Source: Niastella koreensis GR20-10 (GTDB lineage Bacteria; Bacteroidota; Bacteroidia; Chitinophagales; Chitinophagaceae). Taken from it: a stretch of 64,000 nucleotides of DNA. A program made the position numbers and the translations under genes. The stretch spans positions 8,444,744 through 8,508,743 of the forward strand of contig NC_016609.1 in NCBI RefSeq assembly GCF_000246855.1, read 5' to 3'. Position 1 is the stretch's first letter, and each line of letters begins with the position of its first letter. Below are positions 29,140-37,455 of this stretch, piece after piece. The notes beneath the pieces were generated by a model. The model made no database searches. It had not been told where the DNA came from and was given only the letters and a program-made list of their open reading frames with translations.

Positions 29140-29853
29140 ATGAATATTTGGGGTATGAAAATATCGGTTCCCGCATTTCTGCTGTTGTTCTTATTGCCAG
29201 GTTTTGTAAGCCGGGCCCAGGATGCCAATGACCTTATAAAAAAAGTAAAAGATAAACTGGGGCTTGTTAATGATTACGAGGCGGAAGGGGTAATGAAAAC
29301 CGATGTGGCGTTTATGAAAGTGCCCGAATCGAAAGTGACCATCTACTATAAAAAGCCCGATAAGTTCAAGATTAAAAAACAGGACGGAATTTCTATTGTG
29401 CCCAAGGGTGGCGGCAATATTAACCTGGCCGCTTTATTTGAAGGAAATAATTATACCGCCGTACCGGCCGGAAAGGGTACTGTTAATAATGAACCGGTGA
29501 CCATTGTAAAATTGTTGCCATTGGATGAAAAGAGTGACGTAGTAGTTTCAACGCTGTACATCGATGAGAAGGAAGCGCTTGTAAAGAAGGCCATTATTAC
29601 CACCCGCGAAAACGGCACCTATGAAATGGAAATGCAATATGGAAAATACGCCGGCAAAGGCTTGCCGGATACCATCTCCTTTTTATTTACCACCAGGGAT
29701 TACAAACTACCCAAAGGCCTTGCTTTTGACTATGATACAGGCGGGCAACAACCCAAAACCACTACGGCCACAGGTACCCAAAAAGGTAAAATACAGATCT
29801 CTTATACCAGTTATACGATCAATAAAGGTTTAGCAAACGACCTCTTCAAATAA
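29140..29853 (+). CDS. LolA/MucB-like outer-membrane lipoprotein-sorting-type protein
   Basis: 237 residues with a signal peptide ending SRAQD. The mature region begins ANDLIKKVKDKLG and continues as an antiparallel sheet (YYKKPDKFKIKKQ, TLYIDEKEALVKKA, YEMEMQYGKY) of the LolA/LppX-like fold. Such proteins bind acyl chains in a half-barrel; the exact cargo is unknown. ATG 29155 (MKISVPAFL) is an alternative start favoured by the promoter position, leaving 232 residues. It follows the sugar isomerase-like gene by 60 bases but has its own promoter. Confidence 0.85.
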   Translation: MNIWGMKISVPAFLLLFLLPGFVSRAQDANDLIKKVKDKLGLVNDYEAEGVMKTDVAFMKVPESKVTIYYKKPDKFKIKKQDGISIVPKGGGNINLAALFEGNNYTAVPAGKGTVNNEPVTIVKLLPLDEKSDVVVSTLYIDEKEALVKKAIITTRENGTYEMEMQYGKYAGKGLPDTISFLFTTRDYKLPKGLAFDYDTGGQQPKTTTATGTQKGKIQISYTSYTINKGLANDLFK

Positions 29854-30050
29854 CGCAGCAGCATGAATGGCTTAGGTGTGTATTGATTAACATCAAGTAG
29901 TTGATTTTTTATTAAATTCAGTTGGATGATAATCAACCTGTTGATGAATAAGTGCATTTCTTTATTACACTTTACGGGAAATAATATATTCATCAGATGC
30001 GTTATATAAGCGCATTATAATTGTTGAAAGTACACCCGAAAACTGAAAAC

Positions 30051-30194
30051 ATGTCTTTATTCCTGCGTTTCTTCAAATTACGTTTCACCTACCGGACAAT
30101 CTTTGCAATCGAGAATGAGTGCTGTTTTGATAAGAAACAGGAGCTGTTGGTGGTTAAAGACAGGGGTTACCAGGTGGCGCTCCAAAATATTTAA
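30051..30194 (+). CDS. Possible 47-residue small protein
   Basis: ATG 30051 to TAA 30194. The peptide has a basic, aromatic start (MSLFLRFFKLRFTYR) and a charged second half (KKQELLVVKDRGYQVALQNI). Composition looks protein-like rather than random, and an A-rich stretch precedes the ATG as in local genes. I know no family for it. It sits in an otherwise gene-free spacer just upstream of a repeat array. Confidence 0.35.
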   Translation: MSLFLRFFKLRFTYRTIFAIENECCFDKKQELLVVKDRGYQVALQNI

Positions 30195-30289
30195 TAAGCC
30201 TTTCTTTTACTGCTCACGGCAACGTGGGGGATATCCTGTATTTGGCATGATATAGCCGGTATTTTATCGCTATACGCAAAATTTTCCTT

Positions 30290-30470
30290 GAACCTTAACT
30301 TATGCGTCGGTTGCTCTGATGTGTAACCTCGTTTATTAAACCTTAGCTTGTGCTTTTGCATGGAGTGGTTGCCCGTACCCGGGCAGCACACTTCGTAAAC
30401 CTTAACCTATACTTTTTGTGAAATGAAATAGTTGCAATGACTGGCATCTTATTTCATAAACCTTAGCCTT
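30290..30470. repeat. Array of about 60-bp hairpin-plus-AAACCTTARC repeats
   Basis: AACCTTAAC or AAACCTTAGC occurs at 30290, 30338, 30397 and 30458, spaced 48, 59 and 61 bases. The intervals carry different hairpins: GTGGTTGCCCG with CGGGCAGCAC at 30365-30389 (one bulge) and TGAAATA with TATTTCA at 30424-30456. So the box is conserved while the hairpin keeps its shape but not its sequence. Confidence 0.7.
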
Positions 30471-30488
30471 CTTGTCCTATCTAAATAA

Positions 30489-30520
30489 AAAAATCCTCCC
30501 TTTAGTTTGGGAGGATTTTA
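30489..30520. terminator. Terminator of pdxA
   Basis: Arms AAAATCCTCCC and GGGAGGATTTT around an 8-base loop, with A and T runs on both sides, 20 bases past the pdxA stop. Confidence 0.88.
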
Positions 30521-30540
30521 GTTTTATATAATGCAGTTGA

Positions 30541-31641
30541 TTATTCTTCGTTGGGATCTATTTCAATTTTTTCATCCTCTACATTAGCCAGGATTGCCGG
30601 TGTTACTTTCTTCACCGGGTTGCGATGGCTTTCAGCATAAGTACTGCGGCGCTCGATGATATCGATACATTCAAATATAGCTGTTAAGAAAGAAGTATGA
30701 TCGGCTTTGTTCTTGCCTGCAATATCAAAGGCAGTGCCGTGGTCGGGTGAGGTACGAACGGCTGGCAAACCAGCGGTATAATTCACGCCTTCACCAATGG
30801 CCAGCGATTTAAATGGAATCAAACCCTGGTCGTGGTACATAGCCAGTACGGCATCGAACTTTTCATACTGACGGCGGGCGAAAAATGCGTCAGCACTGTA
30901 AGGGCCCATGGCCAGCATAAAATGACGGGCGTCTTTAATAGCCGGTTTAATAATTTCTTCTTCTTCCCGGCCAATCAGTCCCTCATCACCGGCATGGGGG
31001 TTAAGGCCCAGTACGGCTACCTTGGGTTTATCAATACCAAAATCTTTGATCAGCGAATTATTGATGATATTCAGTTTTGACAGAATGTTTTCCCGGGTTA
31101 CGTATTTGGCGGCTTCATTAATCGGCACGTGCTCGCTCAGCAAACCTACCCTGAAATTGCCGGCTACCATCAGCATAGCAACATCCTGTACACCGAAAAT
31201 GTGTTTTAAATATGGGGTGTGGCCGGTATAATTGAATTCCTGGCTGTGGGTGTTCTTTTTATGAATAGGGGCGGTAACCAAACCGTTGATCTTGCCTTCT
31301 TTCAGTGCCTGTGCCGCAACGGTGAGCGACTTGATGGCGTATTTGCCGCCTATGTCGGATAATTGCCCCGGGGTAATGCCCACCTCTTCCTCCCAGCAGT
31401 TGAAAATATTGATCTGTTTATAGTTAACGCGGTTCAGTTCTTTAATGCTTTGATAGCTGAAATTGATGTCGGGTACCGATTTGCGGTAAAAATTGATCAC
31501 TTTATTGGAAGCGAAGATTACAGGAGTGCAAAGTTCCAGCAAACGATGGTCGTTAAGGGTTTTTATAACCAGTTCTGTCCCAATACCGTTCAAATCACCA
31601 ATTGAAATGCCTATAATAGGTTTTTGTTGTTGTGCGTTCAT
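30541..31641 (-). CDS. pdxA: 4-hydroxythreonine-4-phosphate dehydrogenase
   Basis: 366 residues. It oxidises 4-phospho-hydroxy-L-threonine in the DXP-dependent pyridoxal phosphate pathway. Family motifs are complete: GDLNGIGTELVIKTL at the start, the metal/substrate His in TAPIHKKNTH, MYHDQGLIPFK and SPDHGTAFDIAGK. Slightly longer than the E. coli enzyme because of a charged C-terminal tail (VEDEKIEIDPNEE). In many bacteria pdxA is cotranscribed with rsmA; here they are divergent and 1.2 kb apart. Confidence 0.96.
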   Translation of the reverse strand: MNAQQQKPIIGISIGDLNGIGTELVIKTLNDHRLLELCTPVIFASNKVINFYRKSVPDINFSYQSIKELNRVNYKQINIFNCWEEEVGITPGQLSDIGGKYAIKSLTVAAQALKEGKINGLVTAPIHKKNTHSQEFNYTGHTPYLKHIFGVQDVAMLMVAGNFRVGLLSEHVPINEAAKYVTRENILSKLNIINNSLIKDFGIDKPKVAVLGLNPHAGDEGLIGREEEEIIKPAIKDARHFMLAMGPYSADAFFARRQYEKFDAVLAMYHDQGLIPFKSLAIGEGVNYTAGLPAVRTSPDHGTAFDIAGKNKADHTSFLTAIFECIDIIERRSTYAESHRNPVKKVTPAILANVEDEKIEIDPNEE

Positions 31642-32110
31642 TGTGAGTTTACTATTGTAGCGGCTAATTTACGATATAATGTTCAAGGAGTAAGTTTTAA
31701 GCTGAAAGCGCCCTTTTTAGGCCGTAATCTGGTTTTTTCGGTTCAAAATAAGGGCTTTTCCGTACCCCGCCGGGGTGGGAAAGCAATTAGTCCGAAATTG
31801 TGCTAAGTATTTATCCTATTGCACTGTCATATAATGTTTTATAACTTGGATGCGATCGAAACAGGCAGGTATGGCCTCCGGAACCAGTGAACAGCATTTT
31901 CTTACAGAATTACCTGCCGGAAGTGATTGGTTTGAACAGTACAGATGTGTTTGTTATACGTTTTCGTGTAACTATGAGCGTTTAACCGTTAGTATTAGAA
32001 TAATTCGTCATAGCCCGACTATCTGTTATTGGTAAGTGTTTATTTTAGGTTTGCAGCACCAATAAAAGTTTGAAAGGCTCGTTTATAATTTGCCCTAGCA
32101 ATCCGTATTT
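31642..32110. other. Spacer between pdxA and a secreted hypothetical
   Basis: No gene that I can support. TAGGTTTG at 32046-32053 matches the -7 consensus and may serve the gene at 32111. An open frame at 31850-32035 (61 aa, Cys-rich) is unconvincing. Confidence 0.5.
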
Positions 32111-32536
32111 ATGAAAAACACCCTATTGGCTGTGTTGGCTATCTCATTCTATAATGAGAGCCAGGCACAGAGCGTTGCCCCACATTCATCCGGGTATGTA
32201 AAATACCAGGAAGCAATTCCCAATCAATCTATTGATAAAGGAGCTAAGAAGGTCAATCCTTTTAGGGATGGTATTGCCAGTACAGACAAACTCACCAACG
32301 ATATTTCAGCCATTAATAAAATGGCTGATGGAACCGCCAGCTCTGATAAACTGGCCGATATACTGTTGCATTCACTGGACAATTTTGATAGTTTGAGCAG
32401 AACCGGTAAACCGGAGTTTCGTGTTGTGCCTGCTGGCCTGTATACCTATGCCGGCTATATGCAGCAACGGATATTGAACGGGCCACTGTCAAAACCCAGG
32501 ACCATTACCACAAAAAAATCAGGATGGTTATTATAA
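32111..32536 (+). CDS. Small secreted hypothetical protein
   Basis: 141 residues with a short signal peptide (LLAVLAISF, cut near SQAQS). The middle contains an imperfect internal repeat: FRDGIASTDKLTNDI and MADGTASSDKLADIL, about 21 residues apart. The end is basic. I do not recognise a family. A terminator follows at 32568. Confidence 0.65.
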   Translation: MKNTLLAVLAISFYNESQAQSVAPHSSGYVKYQEAIPNQSIDKGAKKVNPFRDGIASTDKLTNDISAINKMADGTASSDKLADILLHSLDNFDSLSRTGKPEFRVVPAGLYTYAGYMQQRILNGPLSKPRTITTKKSGWLL

Positions 32537-32567
32537 GTTGACTAAGGTTTTAGTTTCATGCGGATCG

Positions 32568-32617
32568 AGAGGTACGGTTTCATTCATTCCTGAATGGTAG
32601 AACCCTACCTCTTTTTT
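32568..32617 (+). terminator. Terminator after the secreted hypothetical
   Basis: Outer arms AGAGGTA and TACCTCT, with an inner ATTCATT/AATG-type stem, followed by TTTTTTATT. Confidence 0.8.
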
Positions 32618-32754
32618 ATTGGCAAAAGGCAAAGGGCAAAGGCTGCGACGCGGCAATCGTGAAACGGCAAACATGAAAGAGTTCCTGAAATCGTAGGATT
32701 TCTGAAAAATAGCGAGACATACTCACTACTGACCACTCACCACTCACTTTCCGG

Positions 32755-32824
32755 ATCCTTTATCAACTCTGTCAACACTGTCAACTCCCAGTCAACCTGT
32801 CAACTTGTTAACCCGTCAACTCTT
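32755..32824 (-). repeat. GTTGAC-word array upstream of rsmA
   Basis: Seven or more GTCAAC/ATCAAC words at 8-12 bp spacing, in the same orientation as in repeat copy C, run right up to the rsmA promoter. The preceding bases (32620-32700) hold GGCAAAAGGCAAAGGGCAAA and CGGCAA words also found beside other copies. The AAGC-rich half of the composite repeat is absent here. Confidence 0.75.
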
Positions 32825-32838
32825 CTTACCTTCGCAAC

Positions 32839-33591
32839 GTGTATACACTAAAAAAATCGCTGGGACAGCATTTTCTGAAAGATGAGAATGTTTGTCATAA
32901 GATAGTACAGGCGCTGCAGGAGCATACCTTTCAACGGTTGTTGGAAGTAGGACCGGGTGGAGGTGCTTTAACCAAGTATTTGTTGCAACTACCCGGTATT
33001 GAGTTCAAATGTGTGGAGGTGGATGATGAAAAAGTAACCTGGCTATTAAAGACGTATCCGGCACTTCAATCAAAGATCATTCACCAGGATTTTTTGACCA
33101 TTGACCAGCCGTATAGCGAGCCCTTTACGGTGGTTGGCAATTTCCCCTACAATATTTCTTCCCAGATCTTATTCAAGGTACTTGAATGGAAAGGAAGCGT
33201 GCAGGGAGTGGTAGGCATGTTCCAGAAAGAAGTGGCCCAGCGGGTGGCGGCCCGCGAAGGCAATAAAGTATACGGCATCTTAAGTGTGCTGGTACAGGCT
33301 TTCTTTGATGTGGAGTATTTGTTTGAAGTGTCTGAAAGCGCATTCAACCCGCCACCAAAGGTAAAAAGTGCCGTGATACGGTTAACGCCCCGGCAAACCA
33401 TTCCGGAGATGAAGAGTGAGCGTTCGTTTTTTGTACTGGTGAAAACTGCTTTTAACCAGCGGCGTAAAACCTTACGTAATGCTGTTAAAAGCTTATACAC
33501 ACCCGAAGCATTACAAGACCCCATATTCGATAAAAGGGCCGAACAACTGACTGTAAATGATTTTGCGCGGCTTACTTTTTCCATGAAATAA
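32839..33591 (+). CDS. rsmA: 16S rRNA adenine dimethyltransferase
   Basis: 250 residues, GTG start. It dimethylates A1518 and A1519 in the 3' hairpin of 16S rRNA, a late step of small-subunit assembly. Seen: N-terminus KKSLGQHFLKDENV, SAM-binding LLEVGPGGGALTKYL, catalytic NFPYNISSQI, and the C-terminal rRNA-binding region with FNQRRKTLRNAVKSL. TACCTTCG a few bases before the GTG resembles a -7 box, so the leader would be very short. The next gene follows after 21 bases. Confidence 0.97.
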   Translation: MYTLKKSLGQHFLKDENVCHKIVQALQEHTFQRLLEVGPGGGALTKYLLQLPGIEFKCVEVDDEKVTWLLKTYPALQSKIIHQDFLTIDQPYSEPFTVVGNFPYNISSQILFKVLEWKGSVQGVVGMFQKEVAQRVAAREGNKVYGILSVLVQAFFDVEYLFEVSESAFNPPPKVKSAVIRLTPRQTIPEMKSERSFFVLVKTAFNQRRKTLRNAVKSLYTPEALQDPIFDKRAEQLTVNDFARLTFSMK

Positions 33592-33612
33592 GACCCAACA
33601 AGAAGGATAAGA

Positions 33613-34536
33613 ATGAAGAATGTAATTATCACTGCCAAAGTGCACAACTGGCTTATTGAGCAGTTAGAGAAAAAAGGATATACCGTTCAGTTTGTTCCGG
33701 CAGTTACCTATGAAGAACTGTTGGATACTATACAGGAAGCAGAAGGTTTAATTGTTACTACCCGCCTTAAGATTGATAAACCCATGCTTGACCGGGCTGG
33801 TAAATTAAAATGGATCGGCCGCCTGGGCAGCGGGATGGAGCTGATCGATGTTAGTTATGCGGAAAGCAAAGGAATAAAATGTGTAAGTAGCCCTGAAGGT
33901 AACCGCAATGCCGTTGCAGAACATATGCTGGGTATGTTGCTGAGCCTGATGAACAAGATGAACAGCAGCATGCAGGAGATCAGGGAAGGCAAATGGATCC
34001 GTGATGCCAACCGGGGTATAGAACTTACCGGGAAAACAGTGGGCATTATCGGGTTCGGTAATACCGGAAGCGCTTTTGCCAAATTGCTTTCCTCGTTCGA
34101 TGTTACGGTGCTGGCCTGTGATAAATATAAACATGACTTTGCTAAAAGTTTTGTGCGCGAAGCCAACTTTGAACAGATTGCCCGTTATGCCGATGTGGTG
34201 AGTATGCACCTGCCGCTCACAGATGAAACTTTTCATTATGCCAATGATGCGTTTTTTAACGCCTTGGAACGCAAGCCGTTTTTTTTAAATGCGTCACGCG
34301 GTAAGGTTCAGGATACAGGGGCCATTATCAGGGCGCTTCAAAATGGCAAAATAGCCGGCGCCGGTTTGGATGTGCTCGAAAATGAAAAACTGGAAACTTA
34401 TACGGATGCCCAAAAAAGCGAACTGGACTGGTTGTTGCAACAGCCCAATGTGTTAATTACACCCCACACTGCAGGGTACAGTCATGAAGCCTTTCTTAAA
34501 ATGGCAACCGTGGTGGTTGAGAAATTAGGGATTTAG
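33613..34536 (+). CDS. D-2-hydroxyacid dehydrogenase (phosphoglycerate dehydrogenase-like)
   Basis: 307 residues. The NAD-binding motif is [14 protein letters not shown]. Catalytic residues of the family are visible: Arg in [13 protein letters not shown], the Glu in [10 protein letters not shown] and the His in [12 protein letters not shown]. It lacks the C-terminal ACT domain of long SerA, so it is the short type; the natural substrate may be 3-phosphoglycerate or another 2-hydroxy acid. Cotranscribed with rsmA, a neighbour relation common in Bacteroidota. Confidence 0.9.
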   Translation: MKNVIITAKVHNWLIEQLEKKGYTVQFVPAVTYEELLDTIQEAEGLIVTTRLKIDKPMLDRAGKLKWIGRLGSGMELIDVSYAESKGIKCVSSPEGNRNAVAEHMLGMLLSLMNKMNSSMQEIREGKWIRDANRGIELTGKTVGIIGFGNTGSAFAKLLSSFDVTVLACDKYKHDFAKSFVREANFEQIARYADVVSMHLPLTDETFHYANDAFFNALERKPFFLNASRGKVQDTGAIIRALQNGKIAGAGLDVLENEKLETYTDAQKSELDWLLQQPNVLITPHTAGYSHEAFLKMATVVVEKLGI

Positions 34537-34580
34537 TTAAAAAATAGAACCGGGTGGCCTAATCATTCTGAAAAAAAGTT

Positions 34581-34588
34581 TATTTTTG
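34581..34588 (+). promoter_or_regulatory. Candidate -7 box upstream of greA
   Basis: TATTTTTG fits TAnnTTTG. Transcription would start near 34595, before the hairpin at 34604, giving greA a leader with a terminator-like structure. There is no good -33 element. Confidence 0.4.
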
Positions 34589-34603
34589 TTTCATACAGTA
34601 GTG

Positions 34604-34638
34604 CAACGCTTCAGCCCTGAGGCGTTGTTCTTTTTTTC
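34604..34638 (+). terminator. Terminator-like hairpin before greA
   Basis: CAACGC and GCGTTG enclose an inner TCAG/CTGA stem, 11 pairs in all counting a T-G, followed by TTCTTTTTTT. It ends the dehydrogenase transcript and, if the box at 34581 is a promoter, also lies in the greA leader. Confidence 0.85.
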
Positions 34639-34690
34639 TGTTTATAGTAGTAGAGCACCATTTTAGATGGTTTAAAATAAGGAGGTTATT

Positions 34691-35164
34691 ATGAGTAGTG
34701 TTTTATATGTAACAAAAGAAACGCTCGAGCAAATGAAAGAGGAGTTAGTGCGGATGCGTACAGTAGATCGCCCGGCTGCAGCCAGGGCTATTGCTGAAGC
34801 ACGTGAGAAAGGTGACTTGAAAGAAAATGCAGAGTATGATGCTGCGAAGGAAGCCCAGGGCATACTGGAGGCCAAACTAAAAAAACTGGAAAATGACATT
34901 GCCAGTGTGCGTATATTGGATACTGAAAATGTAGATACCAGTAAAGTATCTATTCTTACCAAAGTGACCATCCTCAATCTTGTTACCAAGAAGAAGATCA
35001 CCTATACCATTGTTTCTGAAAAAGAAGCCGACCTGAAGCAGGGCAAAATCTCTGTGACCTCTCCCATAGGTCAGGGCCTGCTTGGTAAAGTGGTAGGCGA
35101 TGTGGCCGAAGTAACGGTGCCCGCCGGTGTACTCAAATTCCAGATAGAAGAAATTACCGTTTAA
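34691..35164 (+). CDS. greA: Transcription elongation factor GreA
   Basis: 157 residues. GreA enters the RNA polymerase secondary channel and stimulates transcript cleavage in backtracked complexes. The coiled-coil N-terminus (ETLEQMKEELVRMRT) carries the acidic tip in GDLKENAEYDAAKE, and the C-terminal FKBP-like domain ends in SPIGQGLLGKVVGD. A textbook Shine-Dalgarno AAGGAGG at 34679-34685 stands 5 bases before the ATG, which is rare in this window and phylum. Confidence 0.97.
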   Translation: MSSVLYVTKETLEQMKEELVRMRTVDRPAAARAIAEAREKGDLKENAEYDAAKEAQGILEAKLKKLENDIASVRILDTENVDTSKVSILTKVTILNLVTKKKITYTIVSEKEADLKQGKISVTSPIGQGLLGKVVGDVAEVTVPAGVLKFQIEEITV

Positions 35165-35181
35165 GCAAAATCTACCGGGCT

Positions 35182-35571
35182 ATGACTATTTTTTCAAAGA
35201 TCATTGCCGGTGACATTCCGGCTTACAAGATTGCAGAAAACGATCAGTTTTTCGCCTTCCTTGATATTTTTCCTTTGGTAGAAGGACATGTGCTGATTGT
35301 GCCCAAGCTGGAAATCGACAAGTTTTTTGATGTGCCCGATGTTTATTTAAGCTCCATATTGGTATTTGCCAAACCTATCGCAAAAGCTATTGAAAAAGCC
35401 TTTCCCTGTAACCGGGTGGGGTTGTCGGTAGTTGGCCTTGAGGTGCCGCATGCCCATTTGCACCTGGTGCCTATTAATGGAATAGATGACCTGAATTTTA
35501 CCAGGGGGAAATTGAAGCTGTCAGCTGAACAGTTAAAAGCAGCGCAGGAGAAGATACTGGCTAATTTATAG
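35182..35571 (+). CDS. HIT-family nucleotide hydrolase
   Basis: 129 residues, beginning MTIFSKIIAGDIPAYKIAEND as is typical. The histidine triad appears as HAHLHLVPI; its central His forms the nucleotidyl intermediate in this superfamily. Members cleave nucleotide phosphoramidates or dinucleotides. It is 17 bases after greA and almost certainly in the same operon, an order common in Bacteroidota. Confidence 0.95.
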   Translation: MTIFSKIIAGDIPAYKIAENDQFFAFLDIFPLVEGHVLIVPKLEIDKFFDVPDVYLSSILVFAKPIAKAIEKAFPCNRVGLSVVGLEVPHAHLHLVPINGIDDLNFTRGKLKLSAEQLKAAQEKILANL

Positions 35572-35579
35572 GGTTAATT

Positions 35580-35790
35580 CGTTGACGGGGAGTTGATCGT
35601 TGATAAGGTTGACAGAGTTGATAAAGGAATACAGAATACCGGTAAAAGCCTAAAGGTTAAAGGCTAAAGCCAAAACCTGGAAGTGTATCTGCTTTTGGCT
35701 TGCAGCTTGTGGCTTGGAGCTTACAGCAGTATTCCCATTGCCTACTGAATCCCGATCACTATCGGGAGCCTGCTGCCTTTTCTTGTTTAC
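35580..35790 (+). repeat. Composite dispersed repeat, copy B
   Basis: Begins with GTTGAC/GTTGAT words (35581-35620), then the conserved module. From 35616 to 35766 every base matches the reverse complement of copy C (39149-39306), apart from one extra 7-base GCAGCTT unit in C. It contains a hairpin CCCGAT-CACT-ATCGGG at its outer end. It lies between two convergent genes. Confidence 0.92.
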
Positions 35791-35795
35791 CGTCT

Positions 35796-36368
35796 TCACT
35801 TCAACTTCACTCTACCCGGATTTTTGTTAATAAACTCCTCCCATCCTTTTAATTTCTTCCCGGCTGCCTTAAGCAGTGAATTGTCCTGGAAGTGATGGCA
35901 AACCGCCACCGCCAGGGCATCGGACGCATCCAGGTATTTTATATCGGTATTATGTTGAATGTTTAAAATGCGTTGCAGCATTTGCCACACCTGTTCTTTT
36001 CCCGCATTACCGTTACCGGTAATGGATTGCTTTATTTTTTTGGGTGAATATTCAACCACATCCAGGCCGGCATTCATGGCGGCAGCAATGGCAACGCCCT
36101 GGGCCCGGCCCAATTTCAGCATACTTTGCACGTTCTTCCCGAAAAACGGCGCCTCAATGGCAAAATTTACAGGCTTATATTGTTTAATTAGCTCGCTTAC
36201 CTTTTGGTGAATAAGCTGCAGGCGCTCATAATTGTCTTTCCGGGCATTTAATTTCAATGTGCTCATCTCCAGCAGTTTTATGGTTTGCCCGGAAACAACA
36301 ATTAAGCTATACCCCATGAACAAGGTTCCGGGGTCAATGCCAAGAATTATTTTAGAAGGTGTTTGCAA
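35796..36368 (-). CDS. ruvC: Holliday junction endonuclease RuvC
   Basis: 190 residues. It cuts Holliday junctions during recombination, with RuvAB. Acidic catalytic residues are in ILGIDPGTLFMGYS (Asp), FAIEAPFF (Glu) and YLDASDALAVAVCHH (two Asp). FFGKNVQSMLKLGRAQGVA is the DNA-contact helix. The C-terminus is slightly extended. ruvB is 15 kb away on the other strand; ruvA is not in the window. Confidence 0.96.
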   Translation of the reverse strand: MQTPSKIILGIDPGTLFMGYSLIVVSGQTIKLLEMSTLKLNARKDNYERLQLIHQKVSELIKQYKPVNFAIEAPFFGKNVQSMLKLGRAQGVAIAAAMNAGLDVVEYSPKKIKQSITGNGNAGKEQVWQMLQRILNIQHNTDIKYLDASDALAVAVCHHFQDNSLLKAAGKKLKGWEEFINKNPGRVKLK

Positions 36369-36406
36369 GGAGCCTTGGGATTGGATTACTTTGTGAACTT
36401 ATTTTG

Positions 36407-37402
36407 GTGACGTTGAACAAAAATATCAAAATTCTTCTCAACTATGTGGTAGGACCGCTGGTGTTTTGCGTGCTTTGCTGGTCAATTTACCAGCAATTGA
36501 TGAAGCAGCAGAACTGGCAGGGATCATTACAGCAAACCTGGCAGGCAATAACCGGCCCGCAAGCCTGGAAATTTTGGTTAACGGTCATACTCATCTTTGC
36601 AAACTATGGGTTGGAAGCCCGTAAATGGCAGGTTGTGGTAAAGCAGGTGCAACCTTCCTCGTTTGTACAGGCGTGCAAAGCTGTGTTTACCGGAACAACT
36701 TTAGCATTTTTTACACCCAACCGCATAGGGGAATACATGGGTCGCATATTATATCTGGGTGAAGGCAAACGAATACAGGCAATTTCGCTTACTATTGTAT
36801 GCAGTATGGCGCAGCTGCTGGTTACGTGGGTTGCAGGAATTGGCGGAATTTTATATTTGATGACCTATGCCAATACAGAATTGCTTCATACGTTTGCAGG
36901 GCCCTGGATGAAGATGGTGTTATGTTTTACAGCAGGTGCTGCTATAGTTTTAACATTATTTTATTTTCGTTTAGCAGGCCTGGTGAGATGGATAGAGAAG
37001 ATCCGCTGGTTACAGAAACCGGTTGCTTATATAAGAGTTTTAGAAAGTCTTAACGCAACTATTTTAATTCAGGTTTTGTCTTTATCTGTACTTAGATACA
37101 GCGTTTTTTTAGGACAATATTACCTGCTGTTCAATGTGTTTGAGGTGCATATAACTGCTACACAGGTTGCTGGCGCCGTAAGTGTAATGTTCCTGGTTCT
37201 TTCAATAATACCGTCTATAGCTGTTATTACCGATCTGGGGGTGCGATGGAAAGTCGGCATTGAAGTGGTACAACTTTTTGATAGTAATATTTCCGGAATT
37301 TTAGCAACCTCCCTGGCAGTATGGATCATAAACCTGGTAGTACCGGCGTTGATAGGGAGTTTGCTGATTTTAGGCATGAAAGTGTTTAATAATAGAAAAT
37401 AA
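36407..37402 (+). CDS. Lysylphosphatidylglycerol synthase-type membrane protein (UPF0104)
   Basis: 331 residues from GTG 36407 (VTLNKNIKILLNYVVG); TTG 36413 is also possible. The frame extends to 36359, but that would overlap the divergent ruvC start. Seven or eight hydrophobic helices with motifs FANYGLEARKWQ, FTGTTLAFFTPNRIGEYMGR and TDLGVRWK match the flippase-like domain family related to MprF. It lacks the synthase domain. The role is probably lipid or glycoconjugate transport; substrate unknown. Confidence 0.88.
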   Translation: MTLNKNIKILLNYVVGPLVFCVLCWSIYQQLMKQQNWQGSLQQTWQAITGPQAWKFWLTVILIFANYGLEARKWQVVVKQVQPSSFVQACKAVFTGTTLAFFTPNRIGEYMGRILYLGEGKRIQAISLTIVCSMAQLLVTWVAGIGGILYLMTYANTELLHTFAGPWMKMVLCFTAGAAIVLTLFYFRLAGLVRWIEKIRWLQKPVAYIRVLESLNATILIQVLSLSVLRYSVFLGQYYLLFNVFEVHITATQVAGAVSVMFLVLSIIPSIAVITDLGVRWKVGIEVVQLFDSNISGILATSLAVWIINLVVPALIGSLLILGMKVFNNRK

Positions 37403-37455
37403 TGCACCGGCCCGGACGTCAACCTTATTAATTGGATTTAATTGAATAGCGTTAC

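Noticed and set aside
31850-32035. 61-residue Cys-rich frame between pdxA and the secreted hypothetical
   Set aside because: No family resemblance and no supporting promoter or spacing.
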